A stretch of DNA of 64,000 nucleotides, taken from Pseudaeromonas sharmana. Its GTDB lineage: Bacteria > Pseudomonadota > Gammaproteobacteria > Enterobacterales > Aeromonadaceae. Position numbers and translations under genes: made by a program. The DNA lies in the NCBI RefSeq assembly GCF_042649925.1, contig NZ_JBHSAF010000007.1, forward strand, positions 186,001 to 250,000, in the 5' to 3' direction. Each line of letters opens with the position of its first letter. The stretch's first letter is position 1. The notes under the pieces were generated by a model. It was not told the origin of the DNA. It ran no database searches and was given only the letters and a program-made list of their open reading frames with translations. Positions 24,251 through 33,117 of this stretch are shown here, piece by piece.

Positions 24251-25516
24251 ATGAATCTGACCGAATTAAAGAACACCCCTGTCTCCGAGCTGGTTCAACT
24301 CGGCGAATCAATGGGCCTCGAGAACCTGGCCCGTCTGCACAAGAAGGACATCATCTTTGCCATTCTCAAGGCTCATGCCAAGAGTGGGGAAGATATCTTC
24401 GGTGATGGCGTACTGGAAATCCTGCAGGATGGATTTGGCTTCCTGCGCAGTGCTGACAGCTCCTATCTGGCCGGTCCGGATGACATTTACGTCTCCCCCA
24501 GCCAGGTGCGCCGTTTCAACCTGCGTACCGGCGATACCATTTCCGGCAAGATTCGTCCGCCAAAGGAAGGCGAGCGCTACTTCGCGCTGCTCAAGGTTGA
24601 CACCGTCAACTACGACCGCCCGGAAAACGCCCGCAACAAGATCCTGTTCGAAAACCTGACCCCACTGCACCCGACCCAGCGTCTGCGTCTGGAGCGTGGC
24701 AACGGTTCGACCGAAGACATTACCGCTCGCGTACTGGATCTGGCTTCGCCAATCGGCAAGGGCCAGCGTGGCTTGATTGTCGCACCGCCGAAGGCCGGTA
24801 AGACCATCCTGCTGCAAAACATTGCCCAGAGCATCACCAGCAACCATCCCGAATGCGAATTGATCGTTCTGCTGATCGACGAACGTCCGGAAGAAGTGAC
24901 CGAAATGCAGCGCATGGTCAAGGGCGAAGTCGTCGCATCAACCTTTGATGAACCGGCAACCCGTCACGTGCAAGTTGCTGAAATGGTTATCGAAAAAGCC
25001 AAGCGTCTGGTCGAGCACAAGAAGGATGTCGTCATCCTGCTGGACTCCATCACCCGCCTGGCGCGCGCCTACAACACCGTCATCCCGTCATCCGGCAAGG
25101 TATTGACCGGTGGTGTGGATGCCAACGCCCTGCACCGCCCGAAGCGTTTCTTCGGCGCCGCCCGTAACGTGGAAGAAGGCGGGTCATTGACCATCATTGC
25201 CACTGCGCTGATCGACACTGGCTCAAAAATGGATGAAGTCATCTACGAAGAGTTCAAGGGCACGGGTAACATGGAGCTGCATCTGTCTCGCAAGATTGCC
25301 GAGAAGCGAGTGTACCCGGCTATCGACATCACCCGCTCCGGTACCCGTCGCGAAGAGCTCCTGGCTCCGCAAGACGAATTGCAGAAGATGTGGATCCTGC
25401 GCAAGATTGTCCATCCGATGGGCGAAATCGAAGCCATGGAATTCCTCATCGACAAGCTGTCGATGACCAAGACCAACGACGAGTTCTTCGAAGCGATGAA
25501 ACGTCAGCAGAAATAA
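24251..25516 (+). CDS. rho: Transcription termination factor Rho
   Basis: The 421-residue protein has the Rho N-terminal domain (MNLTELKNTPVSELVQLGE), the cold-shock RNA-binding domain (about 50-120, DGFGFLRS and DDIYVSPSQVRRF) and the ATPase core with the P-loop APPKAGKT near residue 180. LLIDERPEEVTEM and the Q- and R-loops follow. It is an RNA-dependent hexameric helicase that ends transcription. About 160 bases separate it from the trxA terminator and form a leader, which in E. coli mediates rho autoregulation. A strong bidirectional terminator follows. Confidence 0.99.
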   Translation: MNLTELKNTPVSELVQLGESMGLENLARLHKKDIIFAILKAHAKSGEDIFGDGVLEILQDGFGFLRSADSSYLAGPDDIYVSPSQVRRFNLRTGDTISGKIRPPKEGERYFALLKVDTVNYDRPENARNKILFENLTPLHPTQRLRLERGNGSTEDITARVLDLASPIGKGQRGLIVAPPKAGKTILLQNIAQSITSNHPECELIVLLIDERPEEVTEMQRMVKGEVVASTFDEPATRHVQVAEMVIEKAKRLVEHKKDVVILLDSITRLARAYNTVIPSSGKVLTGGVDANALHRPKRFFGAARNVEEGGSLTIIATALIDTGSKMDEVIYEEFKGTGNMELHLSRKIAEKRVYPAIDITRSGTRREELLAPQDELQKMWILRKIVHPMGEIEAMEFLIDKLSMTKTNDEFFEAMKRQQK

Positions 25517-25541
25517 TCCCGGGTGGACTGCCTCCCGAAAT

Positions 25542-25570
25542 AAAAAACCGGCCAGCTGGCCGGTTTTTTT
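25542..25570. terminator. Bidirectional terminator between rho and ddl
   Basis: AAAAAACCGGCCAG pairs with CTGGCCGGTTTTTTT in a long GC-rich stem with A and T runs at both ends. It therefore works for rho on the plus strand and for the convergent ddl gene on the minus strand. Confidence 0.93.
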
Positions 25571-25585
25571 ATTTTCAGTGCACCA

Positions 25586-26584
25586 TCAGGTCGTTGCTGC
25601 CGCGGAGCGGATCCGTTGCAACAGAAATTGACCAAAGTCATGCCCATGGTGCTGCAACATCTTCGGAAACATGGAGATCGGTGTCATACCTGGGAAGGTA
25701 TTGATTTCATTCAGCAAAATCTCACCTTCTTCAGTAAGAAAGAAGTCGATGCGCGACAAATCCTTCAGCTTCAGATGGGTAAAGGCTTTCAGTGCCAGCG
25801 AGCGAATCGTCTCGATCTGTCCGTCGGTCAGGTCGGTCACATCCAGCCGCGTGGTAGAGTGGCTGCCGGAGCTGTACTTCTCGTCATAGCTATAGAAAAC
25901 ATCACCCGGAGTACAGATTTCACCGGGCCGGGTGGCAACCAGCTCATCACCGTACTGATAGACGGCAACCTCCAGCTCGCGCGGTTTGACCGCTTTCTCG
26001 ACCAGCACCTGCTCTGAATAACCAAACGCCTGATGGATCGCATCGGAGAGCGCAGCCAGCTCGCTGACCTTATAGCAGCCCACTGAAGAGCCCTGGCTTG
26101 CCGCCTTGACAAACACGGCTCCCCAGCGTCGCATCGCCTGATGCGCCTCGGCGTGAGCCGAACTGTCATCCGCAGACAAAAACACATACGGGGTATTGGG
26201 GATGCCCAGTGCAGTCAGCCACAGTTTGGTACTGATTTTGTTAAAGCAGAGCTTGCTGCCTTCTGCATCACAGCCCAGATACGGCAGACCCGCCAACTCG
26301 AGAAACGATTGGATATCGCCCGTCTCACCCGGGTAACCGTGAATACAAGGCACCACATAATCAATTAACTGCTGCCGATCACCCACATGCAGTAGCCGAT
26401 CCAACCCCAGATGACATGCCTCACCAGCAGCGGTTTGCCAGTGATCCGGGAAAAGTTCAATCCGTGTCACCTCGATGCCTGGCAACGCCTGCAGCTGCTG
26501 CTCGAGGAAATTGGCACTCAGGAGGGAAATGTCATGCTCGCTGCCGCCACCGCCGCACATCAGGAGCACATGGAGCTTGTTCAT
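25586..26584 (-). CDS. ddl: D-alanine--D-alanine ligase
   Basis: The 332-residue protein has the Ddl signatures: CGGGGSEHDISLLSA at the N-terminus, PCIHGYPGETGDIQ, the ATP-grasp segment FVKAASQGSSVGCYKV, LEVAVYQYGDE and the catalytic end LSRIDFFLTEEGEILLNEIN followed by FPGMTPISM. It joins two D-alanines for peptidoglycan precursors in the cytosol. The PGETGD segment replaces the more usual G-x-x-GEDG of DdlA and DdlB, as in a divergent Ddl subgroup. AAGGAA lies before the ATG. The gene stands alone, convergent with rho, so it is separate from the division cluster where ddlB usually sits. Confidence 0.94.
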   Translation of the reverse strand: MNKLHVLLMCGGGGSEHDISLLSANFLEQQLQALPGIEVTRIELFPDHWQTAAGEACHLGLDRLLHVGDRQQLIDYVVPCIHGYPGETGDIQSFLELAGLPYLGCDAEGSKLCFNKISTKLWLTALGIPNTPYVFLSADDSSAHAEAHQAMRRWGAVFVKAASQGSSVGCYKVSELAALSDAIHQAFGYSEQVLVEKAVKPRELEVAVYQYGDELVATRPGEICTPGDVFYSYDEKYSSGSHSTTRLDVTDLTDGQIETIRSLALKAFTHLKLKDLSRIDFFLTEEGEILLNEINTFPGMTPISMFPKMLQHHGHDFGQFLLQRIRSAAATT

Positions 26585-26767
26585 CAGTTATTCCTTGTCA
26601 TAACCGCCGTGATGGATACGGCTTATTGAAAACACCAGCAGTCTATCAACCCCCCTTGCGCGGTGAAAGAGCCGATACGGTCTATTGACCATCGAAGCGC
26701 ACCGTTTGCGACCGCTGCCGGTTTTCCCTATGCTGGGCGCATGATAATTCCATCAATGGAATCGCAG

Positions 26768-27394
26768 ATGCGCTGTTTTACTTTTCTGCTCTGTACCCTG
26801 CTCCTGGCCGGATGTGTCACCGTTTCAGATCAGCCGGAGAAAAAACCACCCAGTCGGCCGCTCGGCGAACACGCCCAGCTGAGCCTGATCTCGACACAGG
26901 ACAAGGTCGATCAACTGCTTAACGGTAATAACCAGACCCTGGAGGCCGTTCTAGCCGATCCGGGTGCCTATGCGCCCCCCGTGCTGTTTGCACTTGCCGA
27001 AACGCTGTATCGACAAGGCGAGATGACGCCCGCCCTGTTCTGGTACTACACCGCCCAGTTGCGTGCCCGTTCGGATGCTAACAAGTCACTGGATCCGACA
27101 GTCGCCGCCGCCGTCACCACGTTGGGCAACCAGTTTGGCCCGAACATAGTCCGCTATGGCCTGGGTCACCTTGATGAGCTGAAGGTCATCATGGGACATG
27201 TCCTGGAGTGGGATGCCAAGAGCCGGCGTCTGTATAACCCACGCTGGGTCGCCCTGCTTGGCAAGAATGCCTATCAGAGTGAAACAATCGCCTTCCTGCC
27301 GCCAGAAAAATGGGCCGAGGTCGACAACAATACCCGCGACGGTTTCCGCCGCGGCTTCGAACAGATGATGCTGAAACTGACCGGCCAACCTTAG
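26768..27394 (+). CDS. Uncharacterised lipoprotein
   Basis: The 208-residue product has a lipoprotein signal (MRCFTFLLCTLLLAGC). The mature part is mostly helical, with a stretch (about 85-115, ALAETLYRQGEMTPALFWYY) that resembles a single TPR- or Sel1-like helical pair. I do not recognise the family. The start is the ATG nearest the signal peptide. Another in frame at 26756 is possible and neither has a strong ribosome-binding site. It is divergent from ddl and 13 bp upstream of the MmcQ/YjbR gene, so the two are probably co-transcribed. Confidence 0.75.
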   Translation: MRCFTFLLCTLLLAGCVTVSDQPEKKPPSRPLGEHAQLSLISTQDKVDQLLNGNNQTLEAVLADPGAYAPPVLFALAETLYRQGEMTPALFWYYTAQLRARSDANKSLDPTVAAAVTTLGNQFGPNIVRYGLGHLDELKVIMGHVLEWDAKSRRLYNPRWVALLGKNAYQSETIAFLPPEKWAEVDNNTRDGFRRGFEQMMLKLTGQP

Positions 27395-27407
27395 CGGGGA
27401 TATCACC

Positions 27408-27788
27408 ATGGAACTTAGCGCGCTGCGCTCGATGCTGCTGGCCCACCCGGGAGCTGAAGAGACATACCCGTTTGGCCCGGAGATCCTGGTCCTCAAAGTC
27501 GCAGGCAAGATGTTCGCGTTAGTCTCCTGGCAGGAGGAGCCATTACGGTTATCGCTGAAAGCGGAACCCCAGCAAGCCTTGCTGTGGCGTGAACTCTATC
27601 CCTCGGTACAGCCTGGGTACCATCTCAACAAACAGCATTGGAACACAGTGCGCCTCGACAATTCGCTTGATGCTCAGCTGATTAGCGACATGATTGCCCA
27701 CTCCTGGCAGCAGGTGGTTGCCGGCCTACCGAAAACCAAACGCCTGGCGTTGCAGGGAGCTGGAGATCGAGATTGCCGAACCCAGTGA
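27408..27788 (+). CDS. MmcQ/YjbR family protein
   Basis: The 126-residue protein has the family pattern: AHPGAEETYPFGPEILVLKV, MFALVSW, LKAEPQQALLWRELYPSVQP then GYHLNKQHWNTV, and a final helix with HSWQQVVAGLPK. This is the cyanophage-MotB-like alpha/beta fold often annotated as a DNA-binding protein, without a firm function. The call is by fold family only. It lies between the lipoprotein gene and ubiD. Confidence 0.88.
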   Translation: MELSALRSMLLAHPGAEETYPFGPEILVLKVAGKMFALVSWQEEPLRLSLKAEPQQALLWRELYPSVQPGYHLNKQHWNTVRLDNSLDAQLISDMIAHSWQQVVAGLPKTKRLALQGAGDRDCRTQ

Positions 27789-27830
27789 GTAGTGGCATAT
27801 AATGACGCATCGAAAACAGGGGTTAACCAT

Positions 27831-29300
27831 ATGAAATACAAGGATTTGCGAGACTTCATCACCCTGCTCGAGCAGCAGGGTCAGCTCAAGCGCATCCCGA
27901 TGGAAATCGACCCCTATCTCGAGATGACCGAGATTGCCGACCGCACTCTGCGCGCAGGGGGACCGGCCCTGTTGTTCGAGCGCCCCAAGGGGCACAGCAT
28001 GCCGGTGCTCGCTAACCTGTTCGGCACACCACAGCGTGTCGCCCTGGGCATGGGGCAACAGGATGTCTCCTGCCTGCGCCAGGTTGGTGAATGGATGGCC
28101 ATGCTCAAAGAGCCGGAGCCGCCGAAAGGGTTACGCGACCTGATGGACAAACTTCCGGTATTCCGTCAGGTACTGAATATGCCGGTCAAGCAGGTCAGCA
28201 AGGCCCCCTGTCAGGAAATCGTACTCAGTGGTGACGACGTGGATCTCACCCGTCTACCCATTCAACACTGCTGGCCAGGCGATATCGCGCCGCTGGTCAC
28301 CTGGGGATTGACGATTACCCGCGGTCCCTACAAGAAGCGCCAGAATCTGGGCATCTATCGTCAGCAGTTACTCGGCCGCAATAAGCTCATCATGCGCTGG
28401 CTTGACCACAGAGGTGGCGCCCTCGACTATCGCGAGTTTCAGGAGCTGCATCCTGGGCAACCGTTTCCGGTCGTCGTCGCTATCGGGGCGGATCCGGCCA
28501 CAGTGCTTGGTGCTGTCACACCTGTTCCGGATACCCTGTCAGAGTATGCGTTTGCCGGTCTGCTGCGCGGCAGTCGCACCGAGGTTGTCTCGGCGCTGAG
28601 CTGTGATCTCGAGATACCGGCCAGCGCCGAGATTGTGCTGGAAGGTTATATTCAGCCCGGTGAAACGGCACCGGAAGGACCCTATGGCGATCACACCGGT
28701 TACTACAACGAGGTCGACGAGTTCCCGGTCTTCACGGTGACGAAGATGACGATGCGCCGTGATGCCATCTACCACTCGACTTATACCGGTCGTCCGCCCG
28801 ATGAACCGGCAATGCTGGGTGTGGCGTTGAATGAGGTGTTTGTCCCGTTGCTGCAAAAGCAGTTTCCGGAGATCGTCGATTTTTATCTGCCACCGGAAGG
28901 TTGTTCTTACCGGATGGCCGTGGTCACGATTCGCAAGCGCTACCCCGGTCATGCCAAACGGGTGATGTTTGGCGTCTGGAGCTTCCTGCGTCAATTTATG
29001 TATACCAAGTTTGTCATCGTCTGCGATGACGACATCGACGCCCGAAACTGGCAGGACGTGATCTGGGCCATCACGACACGCATGGATCCGGCACGGGATA
29101 CCACCCTGATTGAACAGACGCCGATCGACTATCTGGACTTTGCCTCCCCCATCTCCGGTCTGGGTTCTAAAATGGGATTGGATGCCACCAACAAATGGCC
29201 TGGCGAAACCCAGCGCGAATGGGGACACCCCATAGTAATGAGCGATAGTGTCAAACAGCGGGTTGACGAAATATGGGACTCGCTTGGAATATTTGACTAA
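27831..29300 (+). CDS. ubiD: UbiD, 4-hydroxy-3-polyprenylbenzoate decarboxylase
   Basis: The 489-residue protein starts MKYKDLRDFITLLEQQGQLK, like E. coli UbiD, and runs full length. It contains TWGLTITRGPYKKRQNLGIY, GLLRGSRTEVV, PEGPYGDHTGYYNEVDEFPV and CDDDIDARNWQDVIWA, which include prenylated-FMN binding and catalytic Glu/Arg/Asp positions of the family. It removes the carboxyl group in ubiquinone synthesis and needs prenylated FMN from UbiX, which is not in this window. A CAGGGG site precedes the ATG. fre follows 26 bp later, as in E. coli. Confidence 0.97.
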   Translation: MKYKDLRDFITLLEQQGQLKRIPMEIDPYLEMTEIADRTLRAGGPALLFERPKGHSMPVLANLFGTPQRVALGMGQQDVSCLRQVGEWMAMLKEPEPPKGLRDLMDKLPVFRQVLNMPVKQVSKAPCQEIVLSGDDVDLTRLPIQHCWPGDIAPLVTWGLTITRGPYKKRQNLGIYRQQLLGRNKLIMRWLDHRGGALDYREFQELHPGQPFPVVVAIGADPATVLGAVTPVPDTLSEYAFAGLLRGSRTEVVSALSCDLEIPASAEIVLEGYIQPGETAPEGPYGDHTGYYNEVDEFPVFTVTKMTMRRDAIYHSTYTGRPPDEPAMLGVALNEVFVPLLQKQFPEIVDFYLPPEGCSYRMAVVTIRKRYPGHAKRVMFGVWSFLRQFMYTKFVIVCDDDIDARNWQDVIWAITTRMDPARDTTLIEQTPIDYLDFASPISGLGSKMGLDATNKWPGETQREWGHPIVMSDSVKQRVDEIWDSLGIFD

Positions 29301-29326
29301 GGGCTGATGCCCCTTGAGGACTCTAC

Positions 29327-30022
29327 ATGCAACGTATCGAATGCCACCTGACAGCCATGCAGGAGTGTGCCGAACACATCTGGCACATCCAACTGACGCC
29401 GGAACAAGCCGTCACATTCCGTCCCGGACAGTATCTGCAGGTGGTGATGGGCGAAAAAGACAAACGCCCCTTTAGCATCGCCAACTCCCCTACGCGTCCC
29501 GGGCTGGAACTGCAAATTGGAGCGACACCGGGCAACCCCTACCCGGGTGAGGTGATGGAGCGGCTGCGGACCACGGGACAACTCACCGTTGAACTTCCGC
29601 TGGGCAAAGCATGGTTTCGCGAGGAATCCAGCCGCCCCGTGTTATTGATCGCCGGAGGCACAGGCTACTCCTACGCACGCTCAATACTGCAATACCTGAT
29701 CGACACCGGCTTCAACAGACCGGTTTACCTCTATTGGGGTGTCCGCCAGGAGAGCCAGCTCTATGAGGGACAAGAGGTCTTGGCCTGGGCGGACGAATAT
29801 GCCCATCTGCATTATGTCCCGGTCGTACAGTACCCGGAGCCCGGGTGGCGCGGTAGTCAGGGCATGGTACACGAAGCCGTATTGGCTGATTTCGCCAGTC
29901 TGGACCAGTACGATATCTATGTGGCCGGTCGCTTCGAAATGGCAGCCGTGATCCGGCAGTCCCTGCATCTGCGAGGTGTCAGCGATGAACAGTTGTTTGG
30001 CGATGCCTACCAGTTCATCTGA
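29327..30022 (+). CDS. fre: NAD(P)H-flavin reductase
   Basis: The 231-residue protein belongs to the ferredoxin reductase family. It has a flavin-binding R-P-F-S-I-A-N-S segment near residue 45 and the NAD-binding GGTGYSYARSIL near residue 110. The end, GRFEMAAVIRQSL, is typical of Fre. It reduces free flavins with NAD(P)H. Adjacency to ubiD is conserved from E. coli. Reduced FMN is what the UbiX-UbiD pathway needs, which gives the pairing some sense. Confidence 0.95.
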   Translation: MQRIECHLTAMQECAEHIWHIQLTPEQAVTFRPGQYLQVVMGEKDKRPFSIANSPTRPGLELQIGATPGNPYPGEVMERLRTTGQLTVELPLGKAWFREESSRPVLLIAGGTGYSYARSILQYLIDTGFNRPVYLYWGVRQESQLYEGQEVLAWADEYAHLHYVPVVQYPEPGWRGSQGMVHEAVLADFASLDQYDIYVAGRFEMAAVIRQSLHLRGVSDEQLFGDAYQFI

Positions 30023-30032
30023 CTTGACGCGG

Positions 30033-30054
30033 CGGGGCCGTTAATCCGGCCCCG
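30033..30054. terminator. GC-rich hairpin between fre and ubiK
   Basis: CGGGGCCG and CGGCCCCG form a perfect 8-bp stem with a six-base loop, between two convergent genes. There is no T-run on either side, so it is a weak terminator candidate only. Confidence 0.45.
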
Positions 30055-30060
30055 AGCATG

Positions 30061-30324
30061 TTACTGATCTGATGGCTGGCGTGCTAACTGCGCCTCAAGC
30101 TGCGCCAGTTTTTCTTCCAGTGCCGTGAGTTTTTCGCGGGTGCGCAGCAACACCTTGGTCTGCACATCAAACTCTTCACGGCTGACCATATCCAGCTTGT
30201 TCAGCTGGGACTGCAGCACTTGTTTGACCTTCTTGTCGACCTCTTCGCCTAACGAACGCAGCCCTGGTGGCAGCGCATTGTGAACCTGGCGTGCCATCTC
30301 TTCGATTTTCTTCGGATCTATCAT
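30061..30324 (-). CDS. ubiK: UbiK/YqiC family ubiquinone biosynthesis accessory factor
   Basis: The 87-residue protein starts MIDPKKIEEMARQVHNALPP and continues as one long coiled coil (about 45-85, REKLTALEEKLAQLEAQLAR). This is the BMFP/UbiK pattern, which forms trimers and binds membranes. In E. coli UbiK helps the aerobic ubiquinone complex together with UbiJ. AAGGAG lies seven bases upstream of the ATG at 30324. The gene lies beside ubiD and fre but on the other strand. Confidence 0.92.
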   Translation of the reverse strand: MIDPKKIEEMARQVHNALPPGLRSLGEEVDKKVKQVLQSQLNKLDMVSREEFDVQTKVLLRTREKLTALEEKLAQLEAQLARQPSDQ

Positions 30325-30393
30325 CTGGGATCTCCTTGCTTTGAGCGCATTGTGCCTGAGCCCGCGCCCCATCGCCAGCGGCGGTGATCACGT

Positions 30394-32262
30394 CTAGCGG
30401 CCACTGCGGCAATGCTCGCGAATGCAGTCGAGGAACTGTTCACCATAGCGTTCCAGCTTGCGATGCCCGACACCGTTAATCTCCAGCAACTCATCTTCAT
30501 CACACGGCTGGTGACGGGCCATCTCCACTAGCGAGGCATCGTTAAACACCACATAAGGGGGTACCTCATCCTCCTCGGCAATCTGCTTGCGCAGTTTGCG
30601 CAACGCGCGGAACAGTGCGGTGTCATAATCACCTCCCACTTCCCGCTCTCGGGAGCGTCCCTTGCGCGACGAGATAACCTCCAGCCGCGGCACGGCCAAC
30701 TGCAACGCTTGTTCGCCTCGCAGCACGGGGCGCGCCGCTTCGGTCAGTTGCAACGTCAGATGACGAGTAATGTTCTGGGTTAAAAGCCCCATATGAATCA
30801 ACTGGCGAAACACCGATAGCCAGTGCTCATGGCTGCGATCCTTGCCAATGCCAAAGGTCGACAGCTTGTCATGTCCCTGTTCACGCACCCGCTGATTCTG
30901 CGCCCCCCGCAACACCTCGATGACATAGCCAATACCAAAACGCTGGCCAACACGATAGACACAGGACAAGGCCTTGCGGGCGTCCTCGCTGCCATCATAG
31001 GTACGTGGCGGGTCCAGGCAGATATCACAATTGCCGCAAGGCTCGCTCTGATACTCACCGAAATAGTTCAACAGCACTTGCCGGCGACACGTTTGCGCCT
31101 CGGCAAAAGCAGCCATCAGGTTTAACTTGAACTGTTCGATTCGCAGCTGATCCGGGTTGTTCTGCTCACCACTGTCCAGCATGCGGCGCAAACGCTCGGT
31201 GTCCGCTGGGTCATAGAGCAGCAACGCCTCGGCCGACAAGCCGTCCCGGCCGGCTCGCCCTGTCTCCTGATAGTAGGACTCGATGTTTTTCGGCAAGTCG
31301 TAGTGCACGACGAAACGCACATTTGGCTTGTCGATACCCATGCCGAACGCCACCGTCGCCACCACAATGTCGATATCATCGCGCAAAAAAGCCTCTTGCA
31401 CGCTATTACGCTCTGCCGCCGGTAAGCCGGCGTGATAGCAGGCTGCGCGAATGTTCCGCGCACGCAGGAAGCGCGCCACCTCTTCGGTTCGGCTACGGCT
31501 GGTACAGTAGACAATACCGCACTGTCCTGGCTGGCGGTCCAGATAGCTCACCAACTGCTCATTCGGCTTATATTTGTCGATCAGACTGTAACGGATGTTC
31601 GGGCGATCAAAGCTCGCCAGATGAATGAATGGCTGCTGCAACCCCAGACGCGCCAATATGTCCTGACGCGTCGCATCATCCGCCGTCGCGGTCAATGCCA
31701 CCAAGGGGATCTGCGGAAACCGCTGTTTTAGACAACCGAGCTGGGCATATTCGGGACGGAAGTCATGTCCCCATTGCGAGATGCAGTGTGCCTCGTCGAT
31801 GGCAACCAACGACAGGCGCCAGTCTGCCAGGCGCTCGAGAAAATCAGGCAGCAACAGGCGCTCGGGGGACACGTACAGCAGCTTGAGGTCACCCTTTGCC
31901 AGTGCGCTATACAAATCAAATTGCTCCTCCCGCGACAAGGCAGAGTGCAGCGCGGCAGCCGCAACGCCGTTGGCGCGCAATGAATCAACCTGATCCTTCA
32001 TTAAGGCAATCAGCGGTGAAACTATAACCGCCAGTCCGGGTCTAACCAGAGCAGGGATCTGATAGCAGAGCGACTTGCCACCGCCGGTTGGCATGATGAC
32101 CAAGCCATCACAGCCGGAGATCACCTGTTGCACGACCTGCTGCTGCCCGGGACGAAACTCTTGATAGCCAAACACCTCCCGTAACACCTGGAGCGGTGTG
32201 GGTGCAGAGGCAGCAAGACCGGGAGCAGAGCCGGAGACGATAGCGGAGGCAGTATGCAACAT
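30394..32262 (-). CDS. recQ: ATP-dependent DNA helicase RecQ
   Basis: The 622-residue protein has the RecQ helicase motifs in order: PGQQQVV, MPTGGGKSLCYQ, SPLIALMKDQV, DEAHCISQWGHDFRPEY, ALTATAD and QETGRAGRDG. A zinc-binding Cys set (CRR, CGNCDIC), the winged-helix RQC region and a C-terminal HRDC domain (about 540-610) follow. It unwinds DNA 3' to 5' in recombination and fork repair. The N-terminal tail of about 20 residues is slightly long and the start could be a little downstream. The ribosome-binding site is weak. Confidence 0.97.
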   Translation of the reverse strand: MLHTASAIVSGSAPGLAASAPTPLQVLREVFGYQEFRPGQQQVVQQVISGCDGLVIMPTGGGKSLCYQIPALVRPGLAVIVSPLIALMKDQVDSLRANGVAAAALHSALSREEQFDLYSALAKGDLKLLYVSPERLLLPDFLERLADWRLSLVAIDEAHCISQWGHDFRPEYAQLGCLKQRFPQIPLVALTATADDATRQDILARLGLQQPFIHLASFDRPNIRYSLIDKYKPNEQLVSYLDRQPGQCGIVYCTSRSRTEEVARFLRARNIRAACYHAGLPAAERNSVQEAFLRDDIDIVVATVAFGMGIDKPNVRFVVHYDLPKNIESYYQETGRAGRDGLSAEALLLYDPADTERLRRMLDSGEQNNPDQLRIEQFKLNLMAAFAEAQTCRRQVLLNYFGEYQSEPCGNCDICLDPPRTYDGSEDARKALSCVYRVGQRFGIGYVIEVLRGAQNQRVREQGHDKLSTFGIGKDRSHEHWLSVFRQLIHMGLLTQNITRHLTLQLTEAARPVLRGEQALQLAVPRLEVISSRKGRSREREVGGDYDTALFRALRKLRKQIAEEDEVPPYVVFNDASLVEMARHQPCDEDELLEINGVGHRKLERYGEQFLDCIREHCRSGR

Positions 32263-32437
32263 AGATCGCCATTGTAGACCAGCTGGCGGTTGAGGAGAAT
32301 CGGGTTTCGATGTGAACCTTGCCCTCGGCCATGATTGGAAAAGATGTCAGTTTTTGGCTAAAATTTGACCACCGTCAATTGTCCCCGGCCGCTCTAACGG
32401 ACTAGACCGCCATACTTAACGTGAGGAGGAGTGCGCT

Positions 32438-32971
32438 ATGGGTGGATTGTCGACGATGCAATGTGGCGGCCTGATCGAGCGCCTGCGGTGTCTGCATCAG
32501 ACGGCGCTGGACACCGGGCTGAAACTCTGGCTCCAGCGTGAGCTGGAGGGGTATGAGCCGTCCTCACCCTTGCCATGGTATCGCATCATAGAGTGCCGGC
32601 AACGCGGCCTGTTCCAGCATCTCGGCACCGGGCGCCAGCACACTTGTCAAATCAATGAACTGACCATCAGCCAGCGGGATCTTGCCGACATCAAGTTCCT
32701 GCAGGTGCGCGGTCCTCTACTCGCCTACCTCGACTGTCATGCCTTGGTGCTTGAGCGCTGGCCCGAGCCATTGCTTAGCGAATACAGCAAGCTGCTGATT
32801 CCTGAGCACGCCTGTCTACACGCCTGGAAAGAACCCCTGGTCTCAATACGTGACAAGCTGGTGCTGGGCGTCGATCAGTTGCTGCAGGAATATGTACCTA
32901 CCATGAGCAGGGAAATGAGTGATTGCCATCTGTCATTGCGTGCGATCCAGCACCGACGGTGGCAAATTTAG
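32438..32971 (+). CDS. AbiTii-like domain protein
   Basis: The 177-residue protein has GGAGGAG before its ATG and no signal peptide. The N-terminal third, with TALDTGLKLWLQRELEGYEP followed by PLPWYRII, resembles the AbiTii domain pattern (a short helical bundle, then W-x-x-x-E-L-x-G-Y and a P-x-Y-R turn). That domain was named from the lactococcal AbiT phage-defence system and also occurs in stand-alone proteins of unknown role. The rest shows no domain I recognise. It is divergent from recQ and upstream of uppP. Function is unknown and a defence role is only a lead. Confidence 0.6.
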   Translation: MGGLSTMQCGGLIERLRCLHQTALDTGLKLWLQRELEGYEPSSPLPWYRIIECRQRGLFQHLGTGRQHTCQINELTISQRDLADIKFLQVRGPLLAYLDCHALVLERWPEPLLSEYSKLLIPEHACLHAWKEPLVSIRDKLVLGVDQLLQEYVPTMSREMSDCHLSLRAIQHRRWQI

Positions 32972-33117
32972 TCCCCATTCTCGGATCAGGTCGCTGCCAG
33001 AGCAGATGAGCAACGTTTTCATTGCCAGCTGCCGTGATCAACTGCACGCTTTTTGTTTGCTGACGCCACAGACGTTGGCATAATGCCTTCAGTTTCCATC
33101 CAGAACCAGGACGCGTC

